From assembly GCA_003952965.2 (NCBI GenBank), contig CM025849.1, positions 25,655,027-25,719,026 on the forward strand: 64,000 bases of DNA. Reading direction: 5' to 3'. Below are positions 22,970 to 34,395 of the stretch, in pieces. This DNA is from Morella rubra (lineage: Eukaryota; Streptophyta; Magnoliopsida; Fagales; Myricaceae). The notes below the pieces were generated by a model. It saw only the letters and a program-made list of their open reading frames with translations. It was not told the origin of the DNA and made no database searches. A program made the position numbers and the translations under genes. How positions within the stretch are numbered: position 1 is the stretch's first letter; the number at the start of each line of letters is the position of its first letter.

Positions 22970-25912
22970 CACTACAAAAAAATTGACTTTTAGGGATGAA
23001 ATTTTTTGTCACTAAAAATCAAATTTTCGTCAAATTTTTTTGTCACTCCCTCTATCAGCAAAAGAGCGTCACTAAATGTTTATCGTAACAAAGCTCGAAT
23101 TTTGTCACGAAAAGTTTTTAGTGATGAAATTCTTTTCGTCGCGATAACTTTTCGTGACAAAAAGATTTCGTCACTAAAAGTATTAGTGACAAAAGGATTT
23201 TGTCATGAAAACTTTCCGTGACAAAAAAATATTTCACCACTAAGACTTTTTGTGACAAACAGTTTGTCACGATAACTTTTCGTGACAAACGATAAAGACA
23301 AAAGAATTTCGTCACTAAATAGCAGATCGATCGGCTTTTGTTGGACGATCAAACGGTTATTTGATGATAAAACGGTGTATTTGTTGATAGATCGTCCACA
23401 ATACAACGATTTATTTGATAATAGAACGTCCAAGGAGTTTATTTAGAATAATAAAATTAAAATTAAAACCATAATGAAAGAAAATATTGAATTACTTCAA
23501 ATAAAATACAAAATTTAATATAGTTGTACATCAATACATTCTAAAATTAAAATAACAAACATAATATAGCACATGGTTAGGCTCGATTGAACAAAGTAAG
23601 AAGCCAGCACTCTTTCTTCGAGATATTTGCCATTATCCATGGATTCTAGCATATGTGGTACGAGAATTGAGCATGCCATGGACTGCAAATTTTCATCCCC
23701 AACTGTGAGGAGAATGCTGGCCATCCAAGCAATGGTGATGATACTTGCTCGTGCTAAACTTGGGAACCCTTTTTTCCCACTGATGAACAATATGTGGCCA
23801 CTTTCCTTTGCCAATCTTCTGTTGCCTCTTCCTCTTCACTCTGATAATGTAGCAAAAACCACAGAAACCGACCAACCATTATAAAAGAAAAGTTAACATT
23901 AAAATCCCCTAGGTTATTAAGCTTCTAGAAGAGAAGAGACTTCAGACGGTAAAGATTCATACCTTTTAAGACAATAAGTTCAAGCAGAGAAGATCCAGCA
24001 GGCTCACTGCCCCCTGAGAGACCACCTGTCTTGCATTCTCATTCATGAAAGATCCAGAACTTAATGGAATGCATCGGAGAGTAAAAGACTACTCAATACC
24101 ATGTACCTTACAGTAAGTCGTTGAAAAGAGAAGAATCATTTTCCAAAGAATTTCTCTTACACATCTCATTCATGAAAGATCTAGTAACTTAATGGAATAC
24201 ATCGGAGAGACCTCCAACTAATTAACAAGCTTAGTAAAGGAAGGTTGAATCCAAATCCATACCAAGGCCTATTACTCTTGACAGAAAAAAATTACATGAT
24301 TATGGCATGGAGGTAATCTGAAAGTAATTAAGATTTTACAAGCTTTGCTCGAGGCCTAGCCTATACTTGTGGGCATATTGCAATATCAGCTTCCTCTGCA
24401 AAACAAGATTCAGATGTAATTTTCAGATCTTAAAACGTCTCAAGTTACAGATTTTCATGTGGTGGGCCTATGCATTCAGATTTACATAGTGATTAATGTT
24501 GCAACACTACAAATTAGTTTCAAGTTCTAATAGGTAACCCAGGTAAAAAAGAAGAAGAAATAAACAACCAAAAACATATGTATGTGCAGATCATCTTTCT
24601 TAAGCCACATCTGCAATAGAAATGATAACATAATGACAGAAAGAAAAAGAACCACGAGAAGAACCTCATGAAGGCAAGTAAATTTATACCTGTAAATGCT
24701 CCAAATCTGACAAGCCCTCAGAAACAAGGGTGTAAAGTGACCTCAAACCTACGGTGGGAGAAAAATGAATAAGAAGTTAGGTATAGAAATAGATAACTGG
24801 CACAAAACAAAGAGTGCAAATAGGACTTTGAAAATAAAGTCGGCAAACCTTTTCAAGGAAATGTCATATGATTCGTCACTGTCATGTGTTGGCTCGGAAA
24901 TATCATCTCAATTTTTTGCCATACCCACTGTTGAATTATAGAGCTTGCACATGTAAAGCAACCAAACATTTTCACAAGCACCTAGTGTGCCCGCTGGGTC
25001 TAGGATGGTAACAACAATATTCAGCAACCAAAGATAACCATTCCGTCAAAGACTATAACAAACACAGGACCACCGCCAGTTCGAATAAGATGTTCCTGCA
25101 GACAACAAATTATACTTCAAGTGCCTCTGCGAACACTGAGCCACGATTTTCTACCTAAAGGAAAATCGAAACCCCCAAATCGTACCATTACCGAAACCCT
25201 AAGATATTGAATCAACAAACCGTAAAGCAAAGATAGCTAGCTCATTGTCTCAATTCTAGAGAGAGAGAAACAAAACATACCTGATAAAGCACAAAGAGAG
25301 GCTAGAAAATTTCACAGAGGGGAAGGGGAGGGCGCGAGAGAGAGTGAGGGGAATCAGGAAAAGAGAGACTGAACGAGAGAGAAATAGGAGAGAGAGTGAG
25401 AGGGAGACTGAGTCTGCTGGTGGTACGGCAGCCGGCGGCGTAGTACTCGGAGAGGGAGAGGGTGCTGGTGGTGGCGATGTCTGGCTCAGGAAGAATGGAG
25501 AGAGGGAAGACAAGAGGCAGAGAGGCTTGTGAAAAAAATAAACCCTCGACTGGACGGGATCTTCAGGGACGATGGAACGCCTATTGAGATGATCGCACGG
25601 TATTAGTGACGAAACATTTCGTCACAAAATCGTTTTGCTTTTGGTGACGACTATTTTCGTCACTAAATTTTTTAAAGATTTTTTATTTTTTAGTGACGAA
25701 ACTTTCGTCACAATAAACTTATTTTTGTGATGAAATTCAAATTTCGTCACAAATAAAGACTTCTTGATGAAATTTGTGACAAAATCGTTTTCATCACTAA
25801 AAAATGACTTTTAGTGACGAAAATAAAAATTTGTCACAAAAAGTTCACTTTTAGTGACGAAATTCGTCTTATCACCCAAAATTTCATCACCAAAAAAAAA
25901 ATTCTAGTAGTG
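22970..25912. mobile_element. Non-autonomous CACTA element in the ASPM left arm
   Basis: Starts CACTACAAAAAAATTGACTT and ends TTCTAGTAGTG (reverse complement CACTACTAGAA), with 3-bp duplications ATC at 22967-22969 and 25913-25915. Dense subterminal arrays of TTTTCGTGACAAAA / TTTAGTGACGAAA motifs occupy 22985-23330 and 25598-25890. These are hallmarks of CACTA (En/Spm) elements. No transposase is present. The right ASPM arm is an empty site, confirming both ends. Confidence 0.93.
23515..23884 (-). pseudogene. Possible captured host-gene fragment inside the CACTA element
   Basis: A minus-strand ORF (23515-23814) encodes FPSLARASIITIAWMASIL, GDENLQSMACSILVPHMLES and EERVLASYFVQ. This alpha-helical, protein-like text is reminiscent of ARM/HEAT-type repeats. 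I do not recognise the family with confidence. Upstream on the same strand lie splice-like sites and a (CT)n-rich 5'UTR-like region (25256-25513), as if a gene fragment with its 5' region had been captured. No transposase similarity was seen. Confidence 0.45.
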
Positions 25913-26227
25913 ATCGCATTTATAGCACAATGAAAAAGAAAAACTAAAATGAGGAAGAGATAAATAATTACCTTGGATCACTTGACGACTCGACTTAATA
26001 CCAGATTCCACTGTGAATAATAATGGCGAACCCCCATCCAGTCTATCTATTCCATACTTAAGAGGAAGACTGCTCTGACATTTAGCTCTACCAAGGATAA
26101 TAACAAAGTAGCAAAACTCTCATTAGTACAATATTTCCCAAAGTTTCATAGTAACCTGGTCTATATAAACCTTCAACCATCTTGTTATAAGCATAAGCTT
26201 TTGCTAGTCCCGCATGCAAGAAGAACT

Positions 26228-26403
26228 GGCTTGTTTGGTTTGGTTTTGAAAACTCTCTTGGGAATGAAAAATTCGTTAAAAATTGTTAGAGTGTGTAAAA
26301 AGTTTGTTAAAAATTGTTGGAGTTTGTAAAAAGTATTGGAATTGATGAAAAAGTGATTGTGGAAAATTTTTGAAAATTTTTTTAGACCAAACCAAACATA
26401 GCC
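26228..26403. mobile_element. MITE (PIF/Harbinger-like)
   Basis: 176 bp with TIRs GGCTTGTTTGGTTTGG / GGCTATGTTTGGTTTGG and 3-bp duplications ACT at 26225-26227 and 26404-26406. The right ASPM arm has the uninterrupted site near 28154-28166. The TIR style suits Tourist-like MITEs. A 3-bp TSD that is not TWA leaves the superfamily open. Confidence 0.85.
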
Positions 26404-26406
26404 ACT

Positions 26407-27095
26407 GCTTCTCGATAATCATTTTCAAGAATGTGATTTCTTGATCGGAATTAACATCTACGTCTGACAACAAAGAATCGCCACCAAATACAATGTATAA
26501 TCCAATCCTAAGCCAAATTGGATTATAGCTCATAAGTATTCTGGTGGCCTTATCCTTCAACCCAAAATCTGTTACTGTAGGGCAATTTGCCTTAATTTTT
26601 AACCTCCCTTCATTAATGTTCTGAGAAATAAAACAGACTGAAATGATTAGACACCAGTAATCACTTTTCTGGGCTATTTGCATGCTCGTTTTTGCAGCAA
26701 CAAACAAAGACAAAAATTCTTTGATGTTCACATATCCGAAATTCTTGTCTAAGCATGTTCATCATTTAGATTGAGAAATTCAAGGATATAGTTGTAAGAC
26801 CAAAGAATTGGAACAAAAATTATGAAAGATGTCTGTCTTAGGTTCGTGAAAGTTAAAATGATACTTTCAATTCTATTAAACCATTAGTCTCACTCTTTTT
26901 CTTTTTTCTTTTTTCTTTTTTAAGTACATTATTCTTGCCCTTACCTAGAGTTGCACAGGTATGAAGAATGCCACCGACACTTCTCATGCTTAGAAGTTCT
27001 GAAAGTGCTGCAAGAAGTCTGTTTATGATACGCCTAGCGTCATCTACATTTGTAGAAGACTTCTGCACCCTCAACCGCAAGTCCAGTAGCTGCCC
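26407..27095 (-). pseudogene. ASPM: ASPM fragments in the left arm
   Basis: An exon at 26945-27095 encodes DLRLRVQKSSTNVDDARRI, then LLAALSELLSMRSVGG and ILHTCATL, the region after the IQ motifs of plant ASPM. Downstream on the same strand an exon at 26407-26620 encodes NINEGRLKIKANCPTVTDFG, then DKATRILMSYNPIWLRIG and YIVFGGDSLLSDVD, from the region before the calponin-homology domain. The C-terminal exon therefore precedes the N-terminal one, the reverse of normal order. Both exons are open. A MITE interrupts right after IIEKQ. Confidence 0.85.
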
Positions 27096-27499
27096 CCTTA
27101 ACTCTCAGTACCTATAAAAGCAATGACTAAATATGAAGACAACAAATTGGAATAACCAAATACAAAAAATCTGCAATTTACAAATTCTTCCAACATCCAT
27201 TCAACATGTGAACTATCCAATTTATTCTGTAAGTCTCGATGATCATCTGATTGAATACAATTTTGCAAACTGTGCGAATAGTGCCATTGTTCTAAATTAT
27301 AATTTTGAAACTATGGGATTTTGCTTTGGATCTTCACAAATATTGCTTTTCTTAGGTGCGAAGAAATCTTGAAACTTAAATTTACCCATCTACACCTAAA
27401 ATCCAAATTAATTTAATGCCAACAGATTTTCGGACCCTGGATTTGACAGCTTGGCTGTGACGGTTGCTATACTTGCCATCGAGACTTGCAAAATAAATT

Positions 27500-28825
27500 C
27501 ACATGTTGAATGGATGTTGGAAGAATTTGTAAACTTGCAGATTTTTTGAATTTGGTTATTCCAATTTGTTGTCTTCATATTTATTCATTGCTTTTATAGG
27601 TATAATTGATTTTGTCCTTATAAATCTGTTATGAATTTGATAGTCGTACTGGAAAGGTTACCTCACACAAAAAGATTTAAAGGGGGCAGCTACTGGACTT
27701 GCGGTTGAGGTGCAGAAGTCTTCTACAAATGTAGATGACACTAGGCGTATCATAAACAGACTTTCTTGAGCACTACAAATGTTTTCATCTCAATCTAAAT
27801 GATGAACATGCTTGCACAAGAATTTCGGATATGTGAACATCAAAGAATTTTGTTCTTTGTTTGTTGCTGCAAAAAGGAGCTAGCAAATAGCCCAGAAAAG
27901 TGATTACTGGTGTCTAATCATTTCAGTCTGTTTTATTTCTCAGAACATCGATGAAGGGAGGTTAAAAATTAAGGCAAATTGCCCTATAGTAACAGATTTT
28001 GGGTTGAAGGAGAAGGCCACCAGAATACTTATGAGCTATAATCCAATTTGGCTTAGGATTGATTATACATTGTATTTGGTGGCGATTCTTTGTCGTCTGA
28101 CGTGGATGTTAATTCCGATCAAGAAATCACATTCTTGAAAATGATTATTGAGAAGCAGTTCTTCTTGCACGCGGGACTAGCAAAAGCTTATGCTTATAAT
28201 AAGATGGTTGAAGGTCTATATAGATCAGGTTATATGAAACTTCGGGAAATATTGTATTGAAGAGATTTTTGCTACTTGTTATTATTCTTGATAGAGCGCC
28301 TAAATGTCAGAGCAGTCTTCCTATTAAGTATGGAATAGATGGACTGGATGGGGTTCACCATTATTATTCACGGCAGAATCTGGAATTAAGTTGAGTCATC
28401 AAGTGATCCATGATAATTATTTATCTCTTCCTCATTTTAGTTTTTTTTTCATTGTGCTATATATGCGATTTATCCATCAGATGTAATGCATGGGGAGGGT
28501 AAACTTTTAGCGCATCTACTAGTTCTGGGATACAAGGCGTCTTTTTCTCGGACTGATTCAGATGAATATGAATTTCAAGGGTTGTAGTTCTGTCTATGTG
28601 GGTGTGCATGTTTCTTTAAGGCGGGTGCATATTGCGGTCTCTAAAGAGTTGTTTAGACCTTGCACCGGCTTTTATACATTGACTCTAACAATAAGCCATG
28701 AATAAAATAATTTACCCATTGGTATTTAGATATAATTGCGTGCTTGCTTGTGCAGTGTCCACTCATTGAATATGACTGCAGCGTTACGAATTTATTTGTA
28801 GAACTCCAAGATGGGGTGCGAATCT
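27500..28825 (+). repeat. Right arm of the ASPM inverted duplication
   Basis: Mirror of the left arm across a 289-bp spacer (27211-27499). It lacks the CACTA and MITE and carries both empty sites: GCGATTTATCC near 28468-28478 and GAAGCAGTTCTTC near 28154-28166. Compared with the left arm it has about 70 bp extra near 27605-27675 and lacks about 50 bp near 28480. Confidence 0.88.
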
Positions 28826-30630
28826 CAAGAGCCATCCAGCTCTCGCAACATGACTCTTCTATCCTCATGGTTGTTCTCTTGTCTTTTATTTTTTATCAGT
28901 TGTTTTCTGAACGAGTGTTTAGGTCTAAATTCCATTTAGGCAGGTGTGGAGTATTTTTCTTTTAATTTTCATGCTTTTTAATTGGATCTAGGTACTGCTA
29001 TGGTATGAGAAAATTAGAAATTTTATTATCTATCAACCATTTGATGTCAGAGCATGTGTCTTGAACTATGCCCGAATCCTGTTGTTATGCAAGCATAAAG
29101 AATTAACTATCTATGTATGTCAGTACTATGTTATGTCTGACTGCCATATTGCATTGCCCATCATCCTTAGCATTTCTTATCAAGATACGTTACACTTTTT
29201 GAAGTTTTTTTTTTCGTTAAAAAGCTGATATTGCACCTTTTTTGTTTCGTTGGGAGTAAAAGTTGGTGATACCTTGTTGTCTTGAAGTGGCACTTTCTTT
29301 TAACTTCGGCTAGCTTGAGCTTCAGTTAGTCTATTGTGGTGAAATTGATTTGTTTTGACAAGATGACGACCAGTAGGTAGTACTGTTCTTTGGTGTTCTG
29401 TCCACTTGATTAAACCCATTAGTCTTTCTCTCTCCCTCGTGGCTAGCAGAAGGTCACATACAAAATGCTTTTTTCAATCTTTGGTAGAAGGGGGTGATCA
29501 AGTCCAGGCTGCCATCATTGATGAGAAATCTATTTATGGGTGGTTATCAAGATATGGATATATTAATGGAGTTGCTCAGTTAGGGAAAGCTCCAAACCTG
29601 CATGAAGACAAGGGTTCATGTGATCTTCAAACCAAAGCAGCAGTTAAAATTCAGTGTGCATGAAAATTTTTTGTCATGTGCAGATCTCTCCTCAATCAGC
29701 ACTTTGCTGCAACCGAAATTCAGAGTTGTTTCCTTGGTTGGGTATCGAGAAAAAGGTTTCAAAATCAAAGGGAAGCAACAATAAAAATACAAAGTATTTT
29801 TCGAATGAGAAGATGTTGGAGAGCCTACAGTCAATACCAAATTACAACCATTTCAGCCACACTCATTCAATCCTTTGTGCGTGGATGGATTGCTTGGAGA
29901 TGGGCTTCTAGAGGTAGGCGTCTCATGATTGCAATCCAAGTATGTGCTTTGGAATTTATCAATATGTATGTGGCCTTTGGGCTACATTTGCCATAGGCCA
30001 TTATATCTTTTGCCATGAAATTTCTGGACAAATGCCTTGTTCAACTAATTATGACTTATAACTGTGACCTTCTGTAAATGAGAACTTTGCTTGTGTAATT
30101 CCAGAGACATTGTCGTGGTTGGTTAATAAGAAGGGATTTCTTGTTGCGAAGAGAGGCAGTAACAAAAATACAAAGTGTTGTTCGATGCTTTACATGTTGG
30201 AAGCAATTTCAGTGCCAGAGAGGTGTTGCAATCCAGATTCAAAAGTTTGTCAGGGAGCACATTTCTCGAAATAGGCTCCTAGGTAGTTCTCATTTATCTT
30301 ATGAATAAGCTTTTATCTGCTTGCTTCAATTGCAAGTTTGGTGTTCCTAAAATCATAGATGTTTCTTGTGCTAGTTTATTGCAGGGGCTTCAAGCTTATG
30401 TGCAGTAACTCGTAGCGGTTGCTTGTTGAGTAGTTCGAGAGGATGTTTCTGTAGTGTAGAAATGGAACTATTCTTATATTCAGTTCTGAAACTGCAAAGG
30501 TGGTGGAAGGGTGCTTCTTTACTTAAATTAAGAACAAAAGCTAGTCACTATTCAGTCTCACATTCGTGTTTGGCTGGCTCGGCGAAATGCTGCTAGAGAA
30601 AAGCATCGTATAGTTGTGATCCAAGTAATC
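27690..30630 (+). pseudogene. ASPM: ASPM (abnormal spindle) pseudogene, plus-strand copy
   Basis: ASPM binds calmodulin and microtubule minus ends at spindle poles. A clipped VQKSSTNVDDTRRIINRL exon (about 27712-27765) comes first. Then NIDEGRLKIKANCPIVTDFG (27948 on), a calponin-homology exon with LFVELQDGVRISRAIQLSQH and DSSIL (28755-28869), and IQ-repeat exons at 29450-29941 (KIQSIFRMRRCWRAYSQYQI), 30103-30281 (RHCRGWLIRRDFLLRREAV) and 30385-30625. Lesions: a 1-bp deletion near 28061, TGA for the Trp codon at 29661-29663, and a frameshift near 30543. Most of the exons normally between the CH domain and the IQ array are missing. Confidence 0.87.
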
Positions 30631-30759
30631 TAGTTTCTCTCACACATTACTGTGTCCCACGGTTTTGGTAGTTCTCATAGCATAGAGTGTGATGAGCATG
30701 CTTTCTCATATTGCTTGTAGATATTGGTAAGTCTTGTTTCAATAATAGTAACAAGAGGG

Positions 30760-31005
30760 AAGTCTGACTTATGGCCTCCTGTCCCTCCGTCCTCCTCCTC
30801 CGCTTGTTCCAAGGCCACAGCCTGCAAACTCAAGGCCTTCAAGCTCAGGCAGTTGAAGTCCTCTTGCAAGGCCCAAATCAAGGAAGAAGAATCGCTGAAA
30901 TCCCTGGCCAAGTCGCTCACTGTCTGGCTAAGAAGCTCTTCCCGGTGGGATTTAGAAGCCGGAAGTTTTGGGAGAAAAGTCAGCCCTAGCTCGGCTGCAT
31001 GTAAT
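30760..31005 (+). pseudogene. ASPM: ASPM N-terminal exon fragment, displaced downstream of the IQ exons
   Basis: The plus frame reads KATACKLKAFKLRQLKSSCK and then AQIKEEESLKSLAKSLTVWL. This matches my recollection of the N-terminal block of plant ASPM (a LKAFELEQSQSS..KSLKSLAxSLTVWL pattern). It lies after the IQ exons, so it is out of order, or it begins a second truncated copy. The stretch after TVWL diverges from the expected LNFLFENP. Confidence 0.65.
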
Positions 31006-31275
31006 TTCTTCCTTTTTTTGCGTCACTTTTTCATGTGCATGAATATTATGCGCGCGGTGAAGTTTAACTACTAAATTCACTCAAGTTTTTGCATCTCTTC
31101 TACTCTGTTTCCATGGCAATCAGTTTTCAGCTAATTTGTGTTTCAGAATATTGATTTACTTGGTGGGATGGTGAAAGCTCAAGTAGGAGTACGTATAAGA
31201 AGTTGAAACATCCAAGAAACTTGCGAGAACCACACAAACAATATCCTATTTTCATAGACATTTGATCCACGGCTA

Positions 31276-31782
31276 ATGGCATCATCTCTTCCACTGCTAC
31301 AATTCCATGCTCCAAGCTTTGTAGCAGTTCAACTTCACAGTTTAATCGCCCAAGCATTCGGAGTGGATGTCCAAGTGTGGTTACAGTAAAATGTGAATCG
31401 AAAGACGACCCACAACCTGAGACAGGATGCCTGCAAGAAGTTCAAAACTTGAGATAGGGTCGCTGTTATTGTGATTAAGGCTCCCAAGATGATGAAGATA
31501 GCAACCTCGATTCCATGCCTTCGGGTGAATTCTGGCTTAGTCAAGCCTGGTGATATGGGAAGGTACTACTTTTCTCTCTCCTGCATGCTTTTGCATCAGA
31601 GTAGTGAATGGACAATCGTATTTGAGAAATGAAATACTAATTATTCTTGCGAAAATGGGTGCAGAATTGTGTCGAGAAAGCCAAAGGATGTCTGGGCAGT
31701 TCGTCTAACCATTGGGACTTATCTTATAGATGGGAAATACTTCAAGCCCTTGGAGCTTGATGAACGATTCAGAAGACTATAA
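31276..31782 (+). pseudogene. CRR42: CRR42-like (DUF3148) gene, pseudogene copy
   Basis: Two exons (31276-31562 and 31665-31782) match a small chloroplast protein of the DUF3148/CRR42 family, linked to NDH complex assembly. Exon 1 holds MASSLPLLQFHAPSF (transit-peptide-like), then VVTVKCESKDDPQPETG and MKIATSIPCLRVNSGLVKPG. Exon 2 has IVSRKPKDVWAVRLTIGTYL and DGKYFKPLELDE. Compared with the 63.5-64 kb copy, single bases are missing near 31425 and 31462, shifting the frame, and the normal TGA stop has become CGA. Confidence 0.78.
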
Positions 31783-32770
31783 GATACTTTTTAAGTGAGC
31801 ATTACTAGACGCCTACTAGAAATATTTATTCAAATATATCGAATAAATTCTTGTAAAATAATTTAAGGAAGAATTTTTGGTATACCTAGCTTATATAAAA
31901 ATATAGATCATCAGGTTGTTCCTCGTGCTTTAATCTGAAGAACCGATAACTAAGAGAGAGATTTACATAGAACTATATTCTACAAATTTCTTACCATCTC
32001 CACTCATCCTATGGGGTTGTATATAGCCACTCTGCCATTGATGAGGAGAATTCTAATGGTCGTAACCGTCAGCCACTACACACTTCGTAGTAGCTGTAAC
32101 GGTCAACTCATTAAAGCCATTAATGTAAATAGCCATTACAGAATAACAATCTACCGTTAGGCATATGAGCAATTGAAGAGTCGCCCCCGTGAGTGCCTTT
32201 ATTTCTCACATCTCCCACTCGCACACAATGGAGACGACTCAATAATGCTTCTCTCTATTTATTCTCAACCTTGTTCATACTAGCAAATAGGTTGGGTAAC
32301 CATCGAGCACGCCTACATAAATAGGGGGTTATCCATGTACGGCCCGCCAACTACTGTAGGCCTCAATCTTAGCTCCCACTAAGGTGTCATATTTATGTCT
32401 ACCACTTGTACAATACAAGGGACATATTGTCGTCTCTCAGCTCACTAACTTAGAGCCAGAGCCGATTGCTCATGTGAGCGAGTCAATCTTAGTCTGTTGA
32501 CATACCTTACATACCGTCGAATTAATCACATGGTATGTCGATGTGTATGCTAAAAATCCATATAATAAATCATCATATAAATTAAAGCCAAATATCCCCA
32601 ATTATTGGAACATTATGGTCAACTGAACAAATCATAATTTATGCAGCTTTAACCTCTAACATAAGTATGTAAAGCATCCCTTGCTCTACGCTTAGTGTAG
32701 AGATCACCAATCACATGGCGCCTAATAAAAATGAATTGTAGGACCATTTTCTGTAAGTCTAAATAACAAT
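31783..32770. other. Intergenic stretch without supported genes
   Basis: Similarity to the 3' flank of the second CRR42 copy fades by about 31820. The rest (for example CTCCCACTCGCACACAATGG near 32211) looks repetitive, but I cannot assign it to an element. Confidence 0.4.
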
Positions 32771-33400
32771 CCAAGAGGGGGGGTGAATTGAGTTTTAATA
32801 AATTTTACAATATTTTTCAAGATAATTTGAGTAGTATAACATTAAAGCATAGAACACACAAAGAGAGATATGAACGTGTAAAAAAGAGAGATAGAGTTAG
32901 AGAGATGATACCGTAATTTTAGGTGGTACGGCCAACACTTGCCTACGTCCACCCCCAAGGCTATTGACTTCCTTGGGCTTCCTTCACTATTCTTCAAATA
33001 GTAAATACACCTTAGCTTCCGGGGTGCTAAGGAACCTTTACAAAGTGTTTTTCGAGCTCACGCTTTAACTCACTTCACAAATCCCAAAACTTAAGAGATT
33101 TCTTTTACCCAACAAGTAGGACAAGTGTTTACCCAAACACTCAAGTGTTTACAAGAATGAGTAAAAGGGAGTATCAATGATTGGCTCTTAAAGCTGTATA
33201 AAACAAGTGGAAAGTATATCGGTATACAAGAGGACAAGATTCTATGTAGAAAGCTGAAGTTTGGTAGGGGAATCACAAGCTTTTTGGTATGAGTAGTCTT
33301 CTCTCTTCTTCAAGGCACTTTCTCTCTCTAGAAGTTAGGTCGTAATGCAAAGTGAATCGCACGATTATTGTCTTCTTCTGTTTAACTTATTCGATTTAAA
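32771..33400. repeat. Possible purine tract plus LTR-like remnant
   Basis: CCAAGAGGGGGGG followed by TGAATTGAG (32771-32793) has the form of a polypurine tract next to an LTR start. The following several hundred bases have no ORF. No TG...CA partner or TSD was located. Confidence 0.3.
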
Positions 33401-34395
33401 CCTCATTTGACTTCAACGGTCATCAATGATTTCAAAAGAGACATTGGAAGGGCACTCGAGTCATTTGGGAGCAATTCATTATAATATTGTTATATATTAT
33501 TTTCAATTTATAATATTGCTAATTCATTTAATCTTTTTTGAGTCATAATAAATTATTATAAAACAGAATAATGAAATTAAAATAAACACAAACACAAACT
33601 TATAATAAGATTACAGTACAAATAATGATAACTAAAACAAATACAACCTAAAATAAAATTGAAGTAAAAATTTTAGAATAATACTACCTTTAGTGATAAG
33701 CTTTGGTCTTGATGCCAAAGATAAGAGTTAAGAAACACCAATAAATGATAAGAATAAACAATGGAATAGTTCAGAGATAATTTTTGGTTATTTTTGGTAC
33801 TTAACAGATATTGTCTCACCTAAAATTTATGAGTTAAGGCGTTAAGCCTTTCAAAACAAAATAGTGTACACTGCAAAAAAAATGTTAATCTAATATGAAG
33901 AGCTAATTTCAAGGAGATTTTATAGGATTTTTCATTAAAGAAATTGAATTAATTGCAATTGGTTGAGATTTTATAGGGTTTCTTTGAATTAATTGCGATT
34001 ATATCTTTAAATAATGAGATTTTATAAGGTTAAACGGAGACTTTATAAATAACACAAGAAAGGTTAATGCTCTTTCAATTAAGGAGATTTAATAGGCCTT
34101 TTCAATCAATATACTCTTTAAATGTTTTTGAGGCCTTGACATTAATTTTTTAAAAAAATATACCATTAAAGAAAATTTTGAATTGAGGCCTTCTAAATTT
34201 GGGAAGTTAATGCTCCTTCAATGAAGGAGATTTAATAGGACTCTTTAATTAATATAGTCTTTAAAAATAAGTTGTTTAGACCTTGATATTAATTTTTTTA
34301 AAATATACCATTGAATAAAATTTTAATTTGGGGGCCTCCTAAATTTGTGGGGCCTTAGGCGCCTATGCTGCCTATAGTTGGAGCTGCCCCTAACT
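33401..34395. other. AT-rich non-coding stretch with a possible hAT end
   Basis: Two related segments (near 34080-34110 and 34205-34245) share GGAGATTTAATAGG. The right edge GGAGCTGCCCCTA near 34379-34391 (reverse complement TAGGGGCAGCTCC) looks like an hAT terminus. Homology with the other ARF locus starts just after it, so an insertion or break is likely here. The left end was not found. Confidence 0.4.

Larger units (their letters stand above)
22533..27210 (-). repeat. Left arm of the ASPM inverted duplication
   Basis: Minus-strand sequence here is homologous to the plus-strand segment 27500 to about 28825. Matching landmarks: GAATGGATGTTGG by the spacer, the VQKSSTNVDD exon, the KIKANCP exon, the CATCTACTAGTTCTGGGATA block, and the GTCCACTC and ATGGGGTGC blocks at the outer end. 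The arm is enlarged by a CACTA element (22970-25912) and a MITE (26228-26403). Without them it is about 1.55 kb. Confidence 0.88.
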
